Origin: Burkholderia arboris
GTDB taxonomy: Bacteria > Pseudomonadota > Gammaproteobacteria > Burkholderiales > Burkholderiaceae
DNA length: 40,105 nucleotides
Direction of reading: 5' to 3'
NCBI RefSeq assembly: GCF_902499125.1
Contig: NZ_CABVPX010000050.1
Location: forward strand, 1-40,105
The position numbers and the translations under genes are program-made. The notes beneath the pieces are model-generated. The model did no database searches, was not told the origin of the DNA, and saw only the letters and a list, made by a program, of their open reading frames with translations. Numbering within the stretch: the first letter of the stretch is position 1; each line of letters begins with the position of its first letter. Shown piece after piece: positions 1 to 8,663 of this stretch.

Positions 1-133
1 CGATCGTCAGGTTCACGTTGTCGACGGCCGTGCTGTCGCCGAATTTCTTCACGACGTTTTCGATGCGCACGAAGGCGCCCGCGTCGTGGCGTGCATCGGC
101 CGTGGCCGGTGCGGCAGGGAGCGTATGGATCAT
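1..133 (-). CDS. potG: polyamine ABC transporter ATP-binding protein (N-terminal fragment, PotA/PotG type)
   Basis: Only the first 44 codons are in the window; the gene runs off the left edge. From the ATG at 133 the peptide has a short polar leader, then the start of an ABC ATPase domain (FVRIENVVKKFGDSTAVDNV), the usual first beta strands before the Walker A motif, which lies outside. It starts 11 bases after the stop of the PotF-like binding protein on the same strand, the normal PotF-PotG order, so it should energise import of putrescine or a related polyamine at the inner membrane. The substrate is inferred from the neighbour; other 2-aminoethylphosphonate or spermidine-type ATPases look alike over this stretch. 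Confidence 0.83.
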   Translation of the reverse strand, partial: MIHTLPAAPATADARHDAGAFVRIENVVKKFGDSTAVDNVNLTI

Positions 134-144
134 CGCCGTCGCCC

Positions 145-1266
145 TCAACCGCCGGACTTCAACTGCAGCCACAGACGGTTCTGCATCCGTGCGATGTCGG
201 CGCTTCTCGGCATCGCGAGCGACGTCTTCGCGATCGTCGCGTCGGACAGGTAGACGCTCGGGTCCTGCACGATCGCCGGCGTCACGAACGCGCGCGCAGC
301 CTTGTTCGCGCTCGGATAGAAGATCTCGTTCGTGATCGCCGCGTTGATCTTCGGGTCCTCGATGTAGTTGATCCACTTCAACGCGGCTTCCGGATGCGGC
401 GCGTCCTTCGGAATCGCCATCACGTCGAACCACAGCAGGCCGCCTTCCTTCGGATTCGTGTAGCGGATCTCGTACGAGCGCTTCGCGTCCAGCGTGCGCC
501 GCCGCGCGATGCTGACGTCGCCCGACCAGCCGAGCACGACGCACACGTCGTTGTTCGCGAGATCGTCCGCATAGCCGGCCGAGCTGAACTGCGTCACGTA
601 CGGACGGATCTTCTTCAGCACCTCGTAGGCGGCCTGGTAGTCGGCCGGGTTCTTGCTCTCCGGATCCTTGCCCATGTATTGCAGCGCCGCCGCGAACGCG
701 GCGTCCGGCGCGTCGAGCAGCGAGATCCCGCAGCCTTTCAGCTTCGCCGCGTTCACCGGGTCGAACAGCAGCGCCCAGCTGTCGGTCGGCGCGCTGTCGC
801 CGAGCCGCTTGCGCACGGCCTCGACGTTGTAGCCGATCCCCGTCGTGCCCCACGCCCACGGCACGCCGTACTGGTTGCCCGGGTCGGCCTTCGCGATCAT
901 CTTCATCAGCACCGGATCGAGATTCGCGAGGTTCGGCAGCTTCGATTTGTCGAGCTTCTGGTACACGCCGGCCTGGATCTGCTGTGCGAGATAGTTGGAC
1001 GTCGGCACGACGATGTCGTAGCCCGAGCTGCCCGCGAGCAGCTTGGTCTGCAGCGTATCGTCGCTGTCGTAGCTGTCGTAGCGCACCTTGATGCCCGACT
1101 GCTTCTCGAAATTGGGCACCGTGTCCTTCGCGACGTACTCCGACCAGTTGTACACGTTCAGGTTGGTATCGCCTGCGCGGGCGGACAGGCTCGCCGCGAA
1201 GGCCAGCACCGCGGACGCGACGAGCGTGGCACGCAGGGCCGGTTGACGACGGATACGGATACGCAT
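145..1266 (-). CDS. potF: putrescine/spermidine ABC transporter periplasmic substrate-binding protein (PotF-like)
   Basis: This 373-residue protein is the normal length for PotF/PotD-type binding proteins. An arginine-rich N-terminus and hydrophobic segment (about residues 10-28) ending in ARA form a signal peptide, so the mature protein should be periplasmic. The mature start LNVYNWSEYV is the family hallmark, followed by YDIVVPTSNY and VPWAWGTTGIGYN, which belong to the two-lobed ligand cleft. The ATG at 1266 is chosen over an upstream in-frame extension because AAGGAG sits about 7 bases before it and the signal peptide begins there. It captures a polyamine and delivers it to the permease driven by the ATPase that follows 11 bases downstream. 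It is divergent from a LuxR-type regulator across about 245 bp, which may control it. Confidence 0.9.
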   Translation of the reverse strand: MRIRIRRQPALRATLVASAVLAFAASLSARAGDTNLNVYNWSEYVAKDTVPNFEKQSGIKVRYDSYDSDDTLQTKLLAGSSGYDIVVPTSNYLAQQIQAGVYQKLDKSKLPNLANLDPVLMKMIAKADPGNQYGVPWAWGTTGIGYNVEAVRKRLGDSAPTDSWALLFDPVNAAKLKGCGISLLDAPDAAFAAALQYMGKDPESKNPADYQAAYEVLKKIRPYVTQFSSAGYADDLANNDVCVVLGWSGDVSIARRRTLDAKRSYEIRYTNPKEGGLLWFDVMAIPKDAPHPEAALKWINYIEDPKINAAITNEIFYPSANKAARAFVTPAIVQDPSVYLSDATIAKTSLAMPRSADIARMQNRLWLQLKSGG

Positions 1267-1511
1267 GGGGATTCTCCTTGTGATGGGGATCGGCCGTTGC
1301 GCCCGGGTCCGGATCCGGACTCGCGTCAACGCCGTCGGGCGGTGTTCAGCACAAGGGGCAATGTAGAGATCGCGGCCCGCAGCGTCAGTCCCGAAAACCG
1401 GGACAAACGGCGCCGTCGTTTCGGGCCGTTTGGGTAGATTCCCGCGTAGGCAGTCGAAAATATTCGTGATACCTGTAGCGCCACCTGAAAAATCCTTCGA
1501 CACCCGACGCC

Positions 1512-2342
1512 ATGAGCGCTGCGCTGCCCGCCCCCGATCTCCCGCTGAGCCACGTCGCGTTCGTGACCGAAACGCTGGGCGACATCGCACAAGCTGTCGG
1601 GACGCCACAGTTCATGCGCGCCGTCTACGACACGCTCGTGCGCTACGTCGACTTCGACGCCGTGCATCTCGACTACGAACGCGCCGCGGAGCCGGGCAGG
1701 CGCAACGTCGGCTGGATCGGCAGCTTCGGCCGCGAGCCCGAGCTGATCTCGCAGGTGATGCGTCACTACTACCGCAGCTATGCGAGCGACGACGCGACCT
1801 ATGCGGCGATCGAATCCGAAAGCGACGTGCAGCTGGTGCAGGTGTCCGCGCAGCGCGTCGCGAGCGAGCTCCGGCACCTGTTCTTCGACGCCGGCGACAT
1901 TCACGACGAATGCGTGATCACCGGCGTGACGGGGGGCACGCGCTACTCGATCTCGATCGCGCGCTCGCGGCGGCTGCCGCCGTTCTCGCTGAAGGAGCTG
2001 AGCCTGCTGAAACAGCTGTCGCAGGTCGTGCTGCCGATGGCGTCCGCGCACAAGCGCCTGCTCGGCGCGTGTGCCGACGACACGCCGCGCGACGAACTCG
2101 ATCTCGACCTCGTCGCGCAATGGCTGCCGGAATGGCAGGAACGGCTGACCGCACGCGAGATGCACGTGTGCGCGTCGTTCATCCAGGGCATGACGTCGGC
2201 CGCGATCGCGCAGTCGATAGGGCTCAAGACGTCGACCATCGACACGTACGCGAAGCGCGCATTCGCGAAGCTCGGCGTCGAATCGCGCCGGCAACTGATG
2301 ACGCTCGTGCTGCGGAACGCGTCGCGGCGGCACGACGCATAG
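1512..2342 (+). CDS. LuxR-family transcriptional regulator
   Basis: The protein has 276 residues. Its C-terminus (from about residue 212, LTAREMHVCASFIQGMTSAA) is a LuxR/GerE helix-turn-helix: a Glu in the first helix, the AIAQSIGLKTSTIDTYAKR recognition region and a final KLGVESRRQL helix. The N-terminal 190 residues resemble no acyl-homoserine-lactone-binding domain I can name; the YVDFDAVHLDY and YRSYASDDATY stretches suggest a PAS/GAF-like sensor. The gene is divergent from the PotF/PotG operon, so local control of polyamine uptake is a reasonable inference. It is unlikely to be a quorum-sensing LuxR because no luxI-type synthase is nearby and the typical W/Y/D ligand residues were not recognised. 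Confidence 0.82.
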   Translation: MSAALPAPDLPLSHVAFVTETLGDIAQAVGTPQFMRAVYDTLVRYVDFDAVHLDYERAAEPGRRNVGWIGSFGREPELISQVMRHYYRSYASDDATYAAIESESDVQLVQVSAQRVASELRHLFFDAGDIHDECVITGVTGGTRYSISIARSRRLPPFSLKELSLLKQLSQVVLPMASAHKRLLGACADDTPRDELDLDLVAQWLPEWQERLTAREMHVCASFIQGMTSAAIAQSIGLKTSTIDTYAKRAFAKLGVESRRQLMTLVLRNASRRHDA

Positions 2343-2491
2343 GCCCCGCGTGCCGCGCCCCTGCCGTTGCGCGCGCATCCATCGCCGCGCCGCCTCATAA
2401 CGATCCGACAATTTATTGGTTCCCTTGACGATGCGCCGTCCGTATCGTTCACCGACTCGTCAGACCAATCGACCAACGGGGGAATCCAACA

Positions 2492-3664
2492 ATGAAACAG
2501 ATCCGGTCATTCGCACTGCTCGCGCTGCCGGCAGCGCTCTACGCCGCCGGCGCGCACGCGCAAAGCAGCGTCACGCTGTACGGCATCGCCGACGCGGGCA
2601 TCGCCTACGTGCACAACGCGCAGAATGCGAGCGGCGGCAACGCATCGAGCCTCGTCAAGTTCAGCAGCGGCAACCTGTCGGGCAGCCGCTGGGGGCTGCG
2701 CGGCATCGAGGATCTCGGCAGCGGCCTGTCCGCGCTGTTCCAGCTCGAGAACGGCTTCAACATCGGCACCGGCGCGCTCGGCCAGGGTCAGCGCGAATTC
2801 GGCCGCAAGGCCGTCGTCGGCCTCGCGAGCAGCACGTACGGCACCGTCACGCTCGGCCGCCAGTACGATCCGGTCGTCGATCTCGTGCAGGGCCTCACGC
2901 AGGACAACTATTTCGGCGGCGTGTTCGCGACGCCGGGCGACCTCGACAACTACGACAACAGCCTGCGCGTCAGCAACTCGGTGAAGTACACGAGCCCGCT
3001 GATCTCGGGCTTCCAGTTCGCGGCCCTGTACGGCTTCGGCGGCGTCGCAGGCTCGACCGGCAACGGCCGTACGTACAGCTTCGGCGCGAGCTACGCGAAC
3101 GGCCCGCTGTCGCTCGGCGCCGGCTTCTTCTATGCGAACGGCGGCACGACGGTCGCGAATGGCGTGCGCACGTGGTCGAGCAGCTCGGACACGCTGTTCA
3201 ACACCGTGATCAACCAGGGCTTTTCGAGCGCGAAGTCGATCCAGATCGTGCGCGTGGCCGGCCAGTACGTGGCCGGGCCGGCAACCTTCGGCCTCGCGTA
3301 TTCGAATACGCAGTACGGCGCGGACACGCTGTCGGCGTTCAGCCAGAACGCGAAGTTCAACAACGGCTCGGCGTTCTTCAACTGGCAGTTCTCGCCGGCG
3401 CTGCGCGCGGGCGTCGGCTACAACTACACGTCGCTGACGGGCCCGGCTTCCGCGCACTACAACCAGGTCAACCTCGGCGCGGACTACGCGCTGTCGAAGC
3501 GTACCGACCTGTATGCGCTGTTCGGCTACCAGAAGGCGAGCGGCAACACGCTCAATGCGAGTGGTGCGACCGTGAAAGCGGCCGCGTCGGTCGGCTCGTA
3601 CGGCGTGAACTCCGGCACCGATACGCAGGAACTCGCGATCGTCGGCATTCGCCACAAGTTCTGA
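2492..3664 (+). CDS. outer-membrane porin (Gram-negative general porin, OmpC/Omp38-like)
   Basis: This 390-residue protein starts with a classical signal peptide (Lys/Arg at 2-5, hydrophobic core, cleavage after AHA at about 23). The mature start QSSVTLYGIADAGI is the hallmark of betaproteobacterial 16-strand porins. Further family signs are SRWGLRGIEDLG, FGRKAVVGL, the Gly/Tyr/Asn-rich alternating strands and a terminal Phe (GIRHKF), the signal read by the BAM complex. It should form a trimeric diffusion pore. GGGGGA lies about 7 bases before the ATG. The gene is monocistronic between the LuxR-type gene and a GST, and a long perfect palindrome lies just after its stop. Burkholderia carry many such paralogues, so substrate selectivity cannot be assigned. 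Confidence 0.93.
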   Translation: MKQIRSFALLALPAALYAAGAHAQSSVTLYGIADAGIAYVHNAQNASGGNASSLVKFSSGNLSGSRWGLRGIEDLGSGLSALFQLENGFNIGTGALGQGQREFGRKAVVGLASSTYGTVTLGRQYDPVVDLVQGLTQDNYFGGVFATPGDLDNYDNSLRVSNSVKYTSPLISGFQFAALYGFGGVAGSTGNGRTYSFGASYANGPLSLGAGFFYANGGTTVANGVRTWSSSSDTLFNTVINQGFSSAKSIQIVRVAGQYVAGPATFGLAYSNTQYGADTLSAFSQNAKFNNGSAFFNWQFSPALRAGVGYNYTSLTGPASAHYNQVNLGADYALSKRTDLYALFGYQKASGNTLNASGATVKAAASVGSYGVNSGTDTQELAIVGIRHKF

Positions 3665-3693
3665 TCGCGTCGTCGCACGACGACTGCCGGGCA

Positions 3694-3715
3694 GGCGCGC
3701 ACCGCGGTGCGCGCC
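3694..3715 (+). terminator. 22-base perfect palindrome downstream of the porin gene
   Basis: A perfect inverted repeat (arms beginning GGCGCGCACC) lies 29 bases after the porin stop. It is preceded at about 3669-3684 by a smaller hairpin GTCGT/ACGAC. The stem is very GC-rich, but only a weak T tract (GTTT) follows, so it may be a transcription terminator or an mRNA 3'-end stabiliser. Confidence 0.55.
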
Positions 3716-3768
3716 CGCGGCGTTTACACTGTCCGGCTTCAGGTTCCGTACAACGCAAGGAGACCGGC

Positions 3769-4413
3769 ATGCTGACGGTATGGGGACGACGCAACGCGTT
3801 CAATGTCCAGAAGGTGATGTGGCTCGTCGACGAACTCGCGCTCGCGCATCGGCACGTGCCGGCCGGCGGCCGGTTCGGCGTGCTCGATACGCCCGACTTT
3901 CTCGCGATGAACCCGCACGGTCGCGTGCCCGTGGTCGACGACAACGGTACCGTCGTATGGGAGTCGCACAGCATCCTGCGCTACCTCGCCGCGCGCTACG
4001 GGCGGCCCGGCTTCTGGCACGACGACCCCGCCGAGCAGTCGCGCGCCGACCGCTGGATGGACTGGGCGCAGACGACACTGCAACCGGCGTTCCTCAACGG
4101 CGTGTTCCGCGGCTACTACCGGACGCCGCCCGGGCAGCGCGACACCGCGCGCGTCGAGCAGAGCATCGCGCAATGCGCGCAGTATTTCCGGCTGCTCGAT
4201 GCGGCGCTCGCCGGACACCCGTTTCTCGCAGGCGACGCGATCACGCTCGCCGACATCGCGGCCGGCACGCATCTCTACCGGTATTTCGAACTCGATATCG
4301 CACGGCCCGACGTGCCGAACGTGGAGGCGTGGTACGAACGGCTGAAGGCGCGGCCCGCGTATCGCACGCACGTGATGATTCCGTTCGACGACCTGCGCGG
4401 CAAGCTCGACTGA
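3769..4413 (+). CDS. glutathione S-transferase family protein
   Basis: The 214-residue protein has the usual GST length and order. An N-terminal thioredoxin-fold domain (MLTVWGRRNAFNVQKVMWLV) carries NPHGRVPVVDD with the cis-Pro, and then ESHSILRYLAARYG, the Glu-Ser glutathione-binding motif. An all-helical C-terminal domain follows, with HPFLAGDAITLADIAAGTH as its N-capping box. The start at 3769 follows AAGGAG by about 6 bases; the much longer upstream open frame that reads through the porin region is a shadow. It is a soluble cytosolic detoxification or isomerase-type enzyme. It stands alone between the porin and a convergent gene, so no specific substrate can be proposed. The active-site Ser/Cys near residue 9 appears replaced (RRNAFN). 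Confidence 0.92.
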   Translation: MLTVWGRRNAFNVQKVMWLVDELALAHRHVPAGGRFGVLDTPDFLAMNPHGRVPVVDDNGTVVWESHSILRYLAARYGRPGFWHDDPAEQSRADRWMDWAQTTLQPAFLNGVFRGYYRTPPGQRDTARVEQSIAQCAQYFRLLDAALAGHPFLAGDAITLADIAAGTHLYRYFELDIARPDVPNVEAWYERLKARPAYRTHVMIPFDDLRGKLD

Positions 4414-4620
4414 CCGGTTGCCGCCCCGGCAGCGGAACGGCTTTCGCACCACACACGCCCGAACGGCGCGGCCGTGTGCTCGAGAGGGTCGACGCGTGTC
4501 GGGGAGCCGCCGTCGCGACGCCGCCTCCCGCTTCGCGCGCCAGGCCGCTCGTCGTTCCCGCGGACGTGGCATTCCCGATACATGCGTGCGAGCGCGTACG
4601 TTCAGGCTGGACGCCTCGAC

Positions 4621-5121
4621 CTAGTGTCGCCGCATGCCACCGGCCCCGCCCATGCCGCCGAACCGGTGCATGCCGCCGAATTCGTGACTCGCACCGACCG
4701 GGAACGTGCCATGGCGAAAGCCCGCACCCACCGGGACGCCGAAGCGGCGATGATCGATCGGGTTGAAATGGTCGACGTGATCGAAGTGATGGAAGCGATG
4801 GAATCGATCGACGAAGATGAAGCTCACGCCCGCGCCGATGAACAGCGGCGGCCCCCAGTACCACGGGTCGTCATACGGATAGGCTGCCACCGGATACCAC
4901 ACCACGCTACCGTCGGCACTTTGCACGATCTGCCAGGTGCCGTCGCTTTGCAGGCACGCGCGCCCGACGATCTGCTGCGCCGTGCCGTCGATGTCCGCCT
5001 GCGCGACGACAGCACGGCAGTTCGTGCCGTCGCCCGACGGATCGTCCGCCATTTGCGCGACGACGGACGTGGAAAGACCGAGACAGACGATGCCTGCCGC
5101 GGCTCGAAACAGGTTGCTCAT
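4621..5121 (-). CDS. secreted His/Phe/Gly-rich hypothetical protein
   Basis: This 166-residue protein has an N-terminal signal peptide (residues 1-22, cleavage after VVA). A middle part with two cysteines (NCRAVV and GRACLQSDGTWQIVQ) resembles the DGTW-containing domain of small surface-antigen-type lipoproteins. A hydrophobic stretch (WYWGPPLFIGAGVSFIFV) is followed by a very unusual tail with dense His-Phe-Asp repeats (FHRFHHFDHVDHFN) and a Gly/Met/His-rich end. The start at 5121 is chosen because GGAG lies 7 bases upstream and the signal peptide begins there. I do not recognise a family function. The tail could bind metal ions or be disordered at the surface. It is convergent with the GST gene, with no obvious partner. 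Confidence 0.72.
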   Translation of the reverse strand: MSNLFRAAAGIVCLGLSTSVVAQMADDPSGDGTNCRAVVAQADIDGTAQQIVGRACLQSDGTWQIVQSADGSVVWYPVAAYPYDDPWYWGPPLFIGAGVSFIFVDRFHRFHHFDHVDHFNPIDHRRFGVPVGAGFRHGTFPVGASHEFGGMHRFGGMGGAGGMRRH

Positions 5122-5341
5122 GATCGGCTCCCGCGTGTTGCCCCCGACCATTCGATCCCCGGCGTCGCTGACGACACCGGGCACACCGGATTGCTTGCGC
5201 ACGATTCATCGCACGGCGGTCGCGACGCGCCGCCGCTTCGTACAGGGTCTCCTGACGGCTAAACGGTGCGGCGCGGCGGGTTATTCCAGGGGTCTGGATA
5301 CGAATGACCGCAGCCGGAGCGCCCGGCACGCGTTGCCGGGG

Positions 5342-5809
5342 TCAGCGTTCGAGCGGGCGCCGGGCGACGCAGTAGACAGCCGCTGCCGTGATCCCGAATA
5401 CCAGATGGGCCACCAGCGTGATCGCGCCGCGAACCGGGATGAACCACGGGAAGCGTGCCGTGAAGGCGTACAGGTTGACGCCGTAGAGGACGAGGCCGAA
5501 CGCGCCGCCGGCGAGCAGCGCGGCGCGGAGCGACAATCCGTGAACCAGCCGCGCCAGCGCGGCCGCATAGACCAGCGAAAGCGCGGCATGCACAAGCGTC
5601 GCCACGCCCATGACCAGCGGATCGAAGCCGCCGGCCGAAGCGAGCACGCGGCGCCCCATCACGATGGCCGCCGTGAGGCGCGCGTCGCGCAGCAGGTTCC
5701 GGAGCGCGTCGTCGCCGACGAGCGGCCAGAGCAGCAGCTCGATGACGGTCGATCCGACCGCCGCGCCGAACGCGGCCCAGAGAATCGGGACCGGACTTGC
5801 TGGCTTCAA
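5342..5809 (-). CDS. small integral membrane protein, unknown function (TTG start)
   Basis: This 155-residue protein has about four hydrophobic helices (near residues 8-28, 65-90, 93-118 and 125-148) joined by short basic loops and ending RRPLER. It opens with a TTG codon, preceded by GAGG about 9 bases upstream; the internal Met codons would remove the first membrane helix, so the TTG start is preferred. No catalytic or transport motif is recognised. It looks like the four-helix conserved hypothetical membrane proteins common in Burkholderia. It lies between two other uncharacterised minus-strand genes with gaps of 52 and 220 bp, so an operon with the upstream gene is possible but unproven. 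Confidence 0.68.
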   Translation of the reverse strand: MKPASPVPILWAAFGAAVGSTVIELLLWPLVGDDALRNLLRDARLTAAIVMGRRVLASAGGFDPLVMGVATLVHAALSLVYAAALARLVHGLSLRAALLAGGAFGLVLYGVNLYAFTARFPWFIPVRGAITLVAHLVFGITAAAVYCVARRPLER

Positions 5810-5861
5810 GTGTCGTCCTCAAGGCAACCGGCCGACGCATCGGCCCGCCGCACCGACCGAC

Positions 5862-6533
5862 TTACGACGCCCCTTCGCAGTCCGTCCAGTACGCAAACGG
5901 ATCGCGGTGTTTCGGATAGCGCTCGTCGAGCCATTTCAGCAGCGTCGCACGGGCATTGTCCATGTCGGCTTTCAGCGACGACGTCGTGAGTTCGTGCACT
6001 TCGATGGACTTTTCGCGATCGATCACGAAGCAGTTCCAGTCGGGACCGTCGAGATCCGGATCGTCGGATGCCTTCGACGACTTGCTCCAGCCGAAGCGCT
6101 TGCGTGCATCGATGAAGTAGCGCGGGTGCACCTTCAGATACGACATCTCGCCGCCCTGCAGGCTGCTCTCGGCGCGCAGCACGTCGTGTTCGTCGACGAT
6201 CTGCGTGACTTCCGGAAGCCGGCGCGAGCGCCAGCCGGCCGGCAGCGTCGCCACGGCCCGGATGCTGTCGTACGTCCCCCATTCCAGCCCCCACGCTTCG
6301 GCCATGCGCTTCATGAACGCATCGGCGCTCGGATAGCCGCGCAGCTGGATGCGGGTCGACAGCGTGACTTCGACACGGCCGCGGCCGCCGGATGCACTGG
6401 ACACCTCGTCGTCCGCCGCTTCGAACGGATTGCCGGCACGCGGCGATGAGCGCGTCGCGTCCGCAGGCGCCATGCCCGAAAACAGTTGATCCAGCGCGGC
6501 ACGCGCTTTCGACGACTTGTCTGGTCTATTCAT
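5862..6533 (-). CDS. hypothetical protein, soluble, 223 residues
   Basis: The frame is kept open with normal high third-position GC, and GGGAACC precedes the ATG at 6533. The N-terminal 55 residues are polar and low in structure (SSKARAALDQLFSGM, then Ser/Ala/Arg-rich). The remainder looks like one globular domain with a Gly-rich beta start (GGRGRVEVTLSTRIQLRGY), aromatic positions WGLEWGTYDS, and an acidic-aromatic end (HRDPFAYWTDCEGAS). There is no signal peptide or membrane segment. I do not recognise the family and propose no function. An in-frame TTG 66 bases upstream lacks a ribosome binding site. Confidence 0.6.
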   Translation of the reverse strand: MNRPDKSSKARAALDQLFSGMAPADATRSSPRAGNPFEAADDEVSSASGGRGRVEVTLSTRIQLRGYPSADAFMKRMAEAWGLEWGTYDSIRAVATLPAGWRSRRLPEVTQIVDEHDVLRAESSLQGGEMSYLKVHPRYFIDARKRFGWSKSSKASDDPDLDGPDWNCFVIDREKSIEVHELTTSSLKADMDNARATLLKWLDERYPKHRDPFAYWTDCEGAS

Positions 6534-6648
6534 CGGTTCCCTTTTCTGCAAATTTGAACCCGTACTGCCATTGTTGGTGATTGGCTCGCCGCCGGCCAAA
6601 GGCGCGATTTTGCCTCATTGCGGCGATCTCGCCATATTCCGCGGCTGC

Positions 6649-6654
6649 ATTGTA
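6649..6654 (-). promoter_or_regulatory. possible -10 element (TACAAT) upstream of the 5862-6533 gene
   Basis: On the minus strand a TACAAT hexamer stands out in the 195-bp gap upstream of the hypothetical gene, about 115 bases before its ATG. A -35 match is poor: TTGCTC at too long a spacing, or TCGACC at 16 bases. It is therefore only a candidate. Confidence 0.28.
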
Positions 6655-6728
6655 GCGATCTGGCGCCGCCGGTCGAGCAAACAGCATGGGCGCGGCACGG
6701 TCGGTCGCATCCACGGCGGGCTGCGCGC

Positions 6729-7706
6729 CTACCCCAACGCCTTCACCATCCGCTCCATCAGCGCGAGCACCTCCGGCCGATTCTCGCCCTTCGCATGCAC
6801 GAAGTGATACCTGAGCAGCGAATCGACCTCATGACGGCTGACGCGCACGAGCGCGCTGCGCTTCAGGTACGCATCGGCGAGCGGCGTCCGCGCGAGCGCC
6901 ACGCCCAGCCCTGCTTCGGCCGCCGCGAGGACGAGGTTGTAATCCTCGAACCGGCGATCCTGCGCACGCGGCTTGAACGGAATGCCGAGCCCGTCGAACC
7001 AGGTGCGCCAGCCCGTCACGTCGGAATCGTGCAGCAACGGCAGGTCGAGCAGCGCGGCATCGCCCGCCCGGCGGCGCGCCTTTGCCAGTGGCTCGGCCAG
7101 CCGCGGATGCGCAACCGGATACAGCCGCTCCGGCATGAACGCACGGGTTTCGAGCTGACGCCAGTTGCCGCGCCCGTACCGGATCGACAGATCGGCTTCG
7201 CCGCCGGCGATATCCACGTTGCGCAATTCGATGCCGAGCTCGATGCGCAGCGCAGGCGCTTCGCGCTCGAGCACATGCTGCCGCTCGAACAGCCAGAGCT
7301 GCGCGAACGCGGGCACCACGCTCATCCGGACCAGCCGCGGCGTACGCGGCGAGCGCCACTGATCGGCCGCGCTGTCGATGATCGCGAACGCCTGCTCGAT
7401 CCGGCCGACGAAACGCTGCCCGTCCGGCGTCAGGCGCACGCCGCGCGCATGCCGTTCGAACAGCGCCATCCCCAGCCAGTTTTCCACCGCGGCCACCCGC
7501 CGGCTGATCGCGCCATGCGTGACGCCGGAAACTTCTGCGGCCGCGAGAAACGAACCCTCGCGCGCCACCGCGCAGACAGTCTCCAGGCTCGCGAGCGGCG
7601 GCCGCGGGCCGGGCGCCGGCGCGGCGGCCGACAGCGCGTCCGCCAGCTGGCGCGCACGCGCCGGACCGCCGGCCCGCCGCGAACCCGAGCTGTGAGCCAT
7701 ATTCAT
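6729..7706 (-). CDS. LysR-family transcriptional regulator with N-terminal extension
   Basis: This 325-residue protein has a winged helix-turn-helix at about residues 40-100 (LETVCAVAREGSFLAAAEV, GAISRRVAAVENWLGMALFE) followed by a periplasmic-binding-protein-like effector domain (LVRMSVVPAFAQLWLFER; VALARTPLADAYL). The usual LysR start lies about 38 residues into the protein, so there is an Ala/Pro/Arg-rich N-terminal extension; no better downstream start is visible. A second in-frame ATG two codons later (7700) is equally possible. It is divergent from an EamA exporter with only 57 bp between them, the classical arrangement for a LysR protein that controls its neighbour. The effector is unknown. 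Confidence 0.88.
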   Translation of the reverse strand: MNMAHSSGSRRAGGPARARQLADALSAAAPAPGPRPPLASLETVCAVAREGSFLAAAEVSGVTHGAISRRVAAVENWLGMALFERHARGVRLTPDGQRFVGRIEQAFAIIDSAADQWRSPRTPRLVRMSVVPAFAQLWLFERQHVLEREAPALRIELGIELRNVDIAGGEADLSIRYGRGNWRQLETRAFMPERLYPVAHPRLAEPLAKARRRAGDAALLDLPLLHDSDVTGWRTWFDGLGIPFKPRAQDRRFEDYNLVLAAAEAGLGVALARTPLADAYLKRSALVRVSRHEVDSLLRYHFVHAKGENRPEVLALMERMVKALG

Positions 7707-7763
7707 ATCCGGGTGTTGATCTGTGCGCTAGCTTAGCATCTCGCCACACCGCACCATGCCCGC

Positions 7764-8663
7764 ATGAATACCCTTTCGTCACCGGCGTCGCGCAACGCGC
7801 GACAACCGCTCGTCGCCGCAGGCGCGATCGCGTTCACGATCGTCTCGTGGGCGTCCGCCTTCCCGTTCATCCGGATCGGCCTGCACGGCCTCGCACCGCT
7901 GCAGCTCGCGGCGGCGCGCTTTGCAACCGCGGCGCTGCTCGTGATCGCGTGGCTCGCATGGCGAAGGCCGCCGCTGCCGGCGAAGGGCGACGCGTTGCGC
8001 TTCGTCGCGTGCGGTTTTCTCGGCATCGCGCTGTACAACGCGCTGCTCAATACCGGCGAGCAGACCGTGTCGGCCGGCGCGGCGAGTTTCATCGTGAATA
8101 CGCTGCCGATCTTCACCGCACTGCTGGCCGCCGTGTTTCTGCGCGAGCGCTTCAATCGCTGGGGATGGCTCGGTTCGCTGGTCAGCCTCGCGGGCATCGC
8201 GGTAATCGCGCACGGACAACCGGGCGGCCTCGTGCTCGGCTCGGGAAGCACGCTGATCCTCGGCGCCGCGTGGTGCTCCGCCAGCTATTTCGTGTTGCAG
8301 CGGCGACTGATTCCCGTGTACGGCGCACTACCCTGCACAGCGTACACCCTGCTGGCCGGCGCCGTGCTGCTCGCGCCCTGGCTGCCCGGCGCACTCGTGT
8401 CGCTCGGCAGCGGGTCGCGCGACACGGCGCTCGCCGTCGTGGTGCTCGGCGTCTTTCCCGCCGCGCTGGGCTACGCGACCTGGACCTTCGCACTCGGCTA
8501 TTTCGGCGCGGCGCGCGCGGCCAATTTCCTCTACCTGACGCCGGCGGTCGCGACGCTACTGTCGATGGTGCTGACAGGCGAGCGGCCCGGCATCGCAACG
8601 GCTTGCGGCGGCCTGCTGGCCATTGCCGGCGTGATCTTCGTCGCCCTGCGCGGGCGTTCGTAA
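7764..8663 (+). CDS. DMT-superfamily (EamA) transporter
   Basis: This 299-residue protein has about ten hydrophobic helices in two EamA repeats, at about residues 15-145 and 155-290. Typical sequence marks are IVSWASAFPFIRIGLHGL in the first helix, NTLPIFTALLAAVFLRERF at the end of the first repeat, and FLYLTPAVATLLSMVLTGER at the end of the second, each ending with the conserved Glu-Arg. It belongs to the drug/metabolite exporters of the inner membrane (YdcZ/RhaT/EamA group), probably exporting an amino acid or small metabolite by proton exchange. It is divergent from a LysR gene 57 bp away, its likely regulator. The substrate is not predictable. Confidence 0.9.
   Translation: MNTLSSPASRNARQPLVAAGAIAFTIVSWASAFPFIRIGLHGLAPLQLAAARFATAALLVIAWLAWRRPPLPAKGDALRFVACGFLGIALYNALLNTGEQTVSAGAASFIVNTLPIFTALLAAVFLRERFNRWGWLGSLVSLAGIAVIAHGQPGGLVLGSGSTLILGAAWCSASYFVLQRRLIPVYGALPCTAYTLLAGAVLLAPWLPGALVSLGSGSRDTALAVVVLGVFPAALGYATWTFALGYFGAARAANFLYLTPAVATLLSMVLTGERPGIATACGGLLAIAGVIFVALRGRS

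Noticed and set aside
2416..3768. Long plus-strand reading frame through the porin region
   Set aside because: It is Arg/Pro-rich and overlaps the clear porin gene in another frame; only its last part from 3769 is a real gene (GST).
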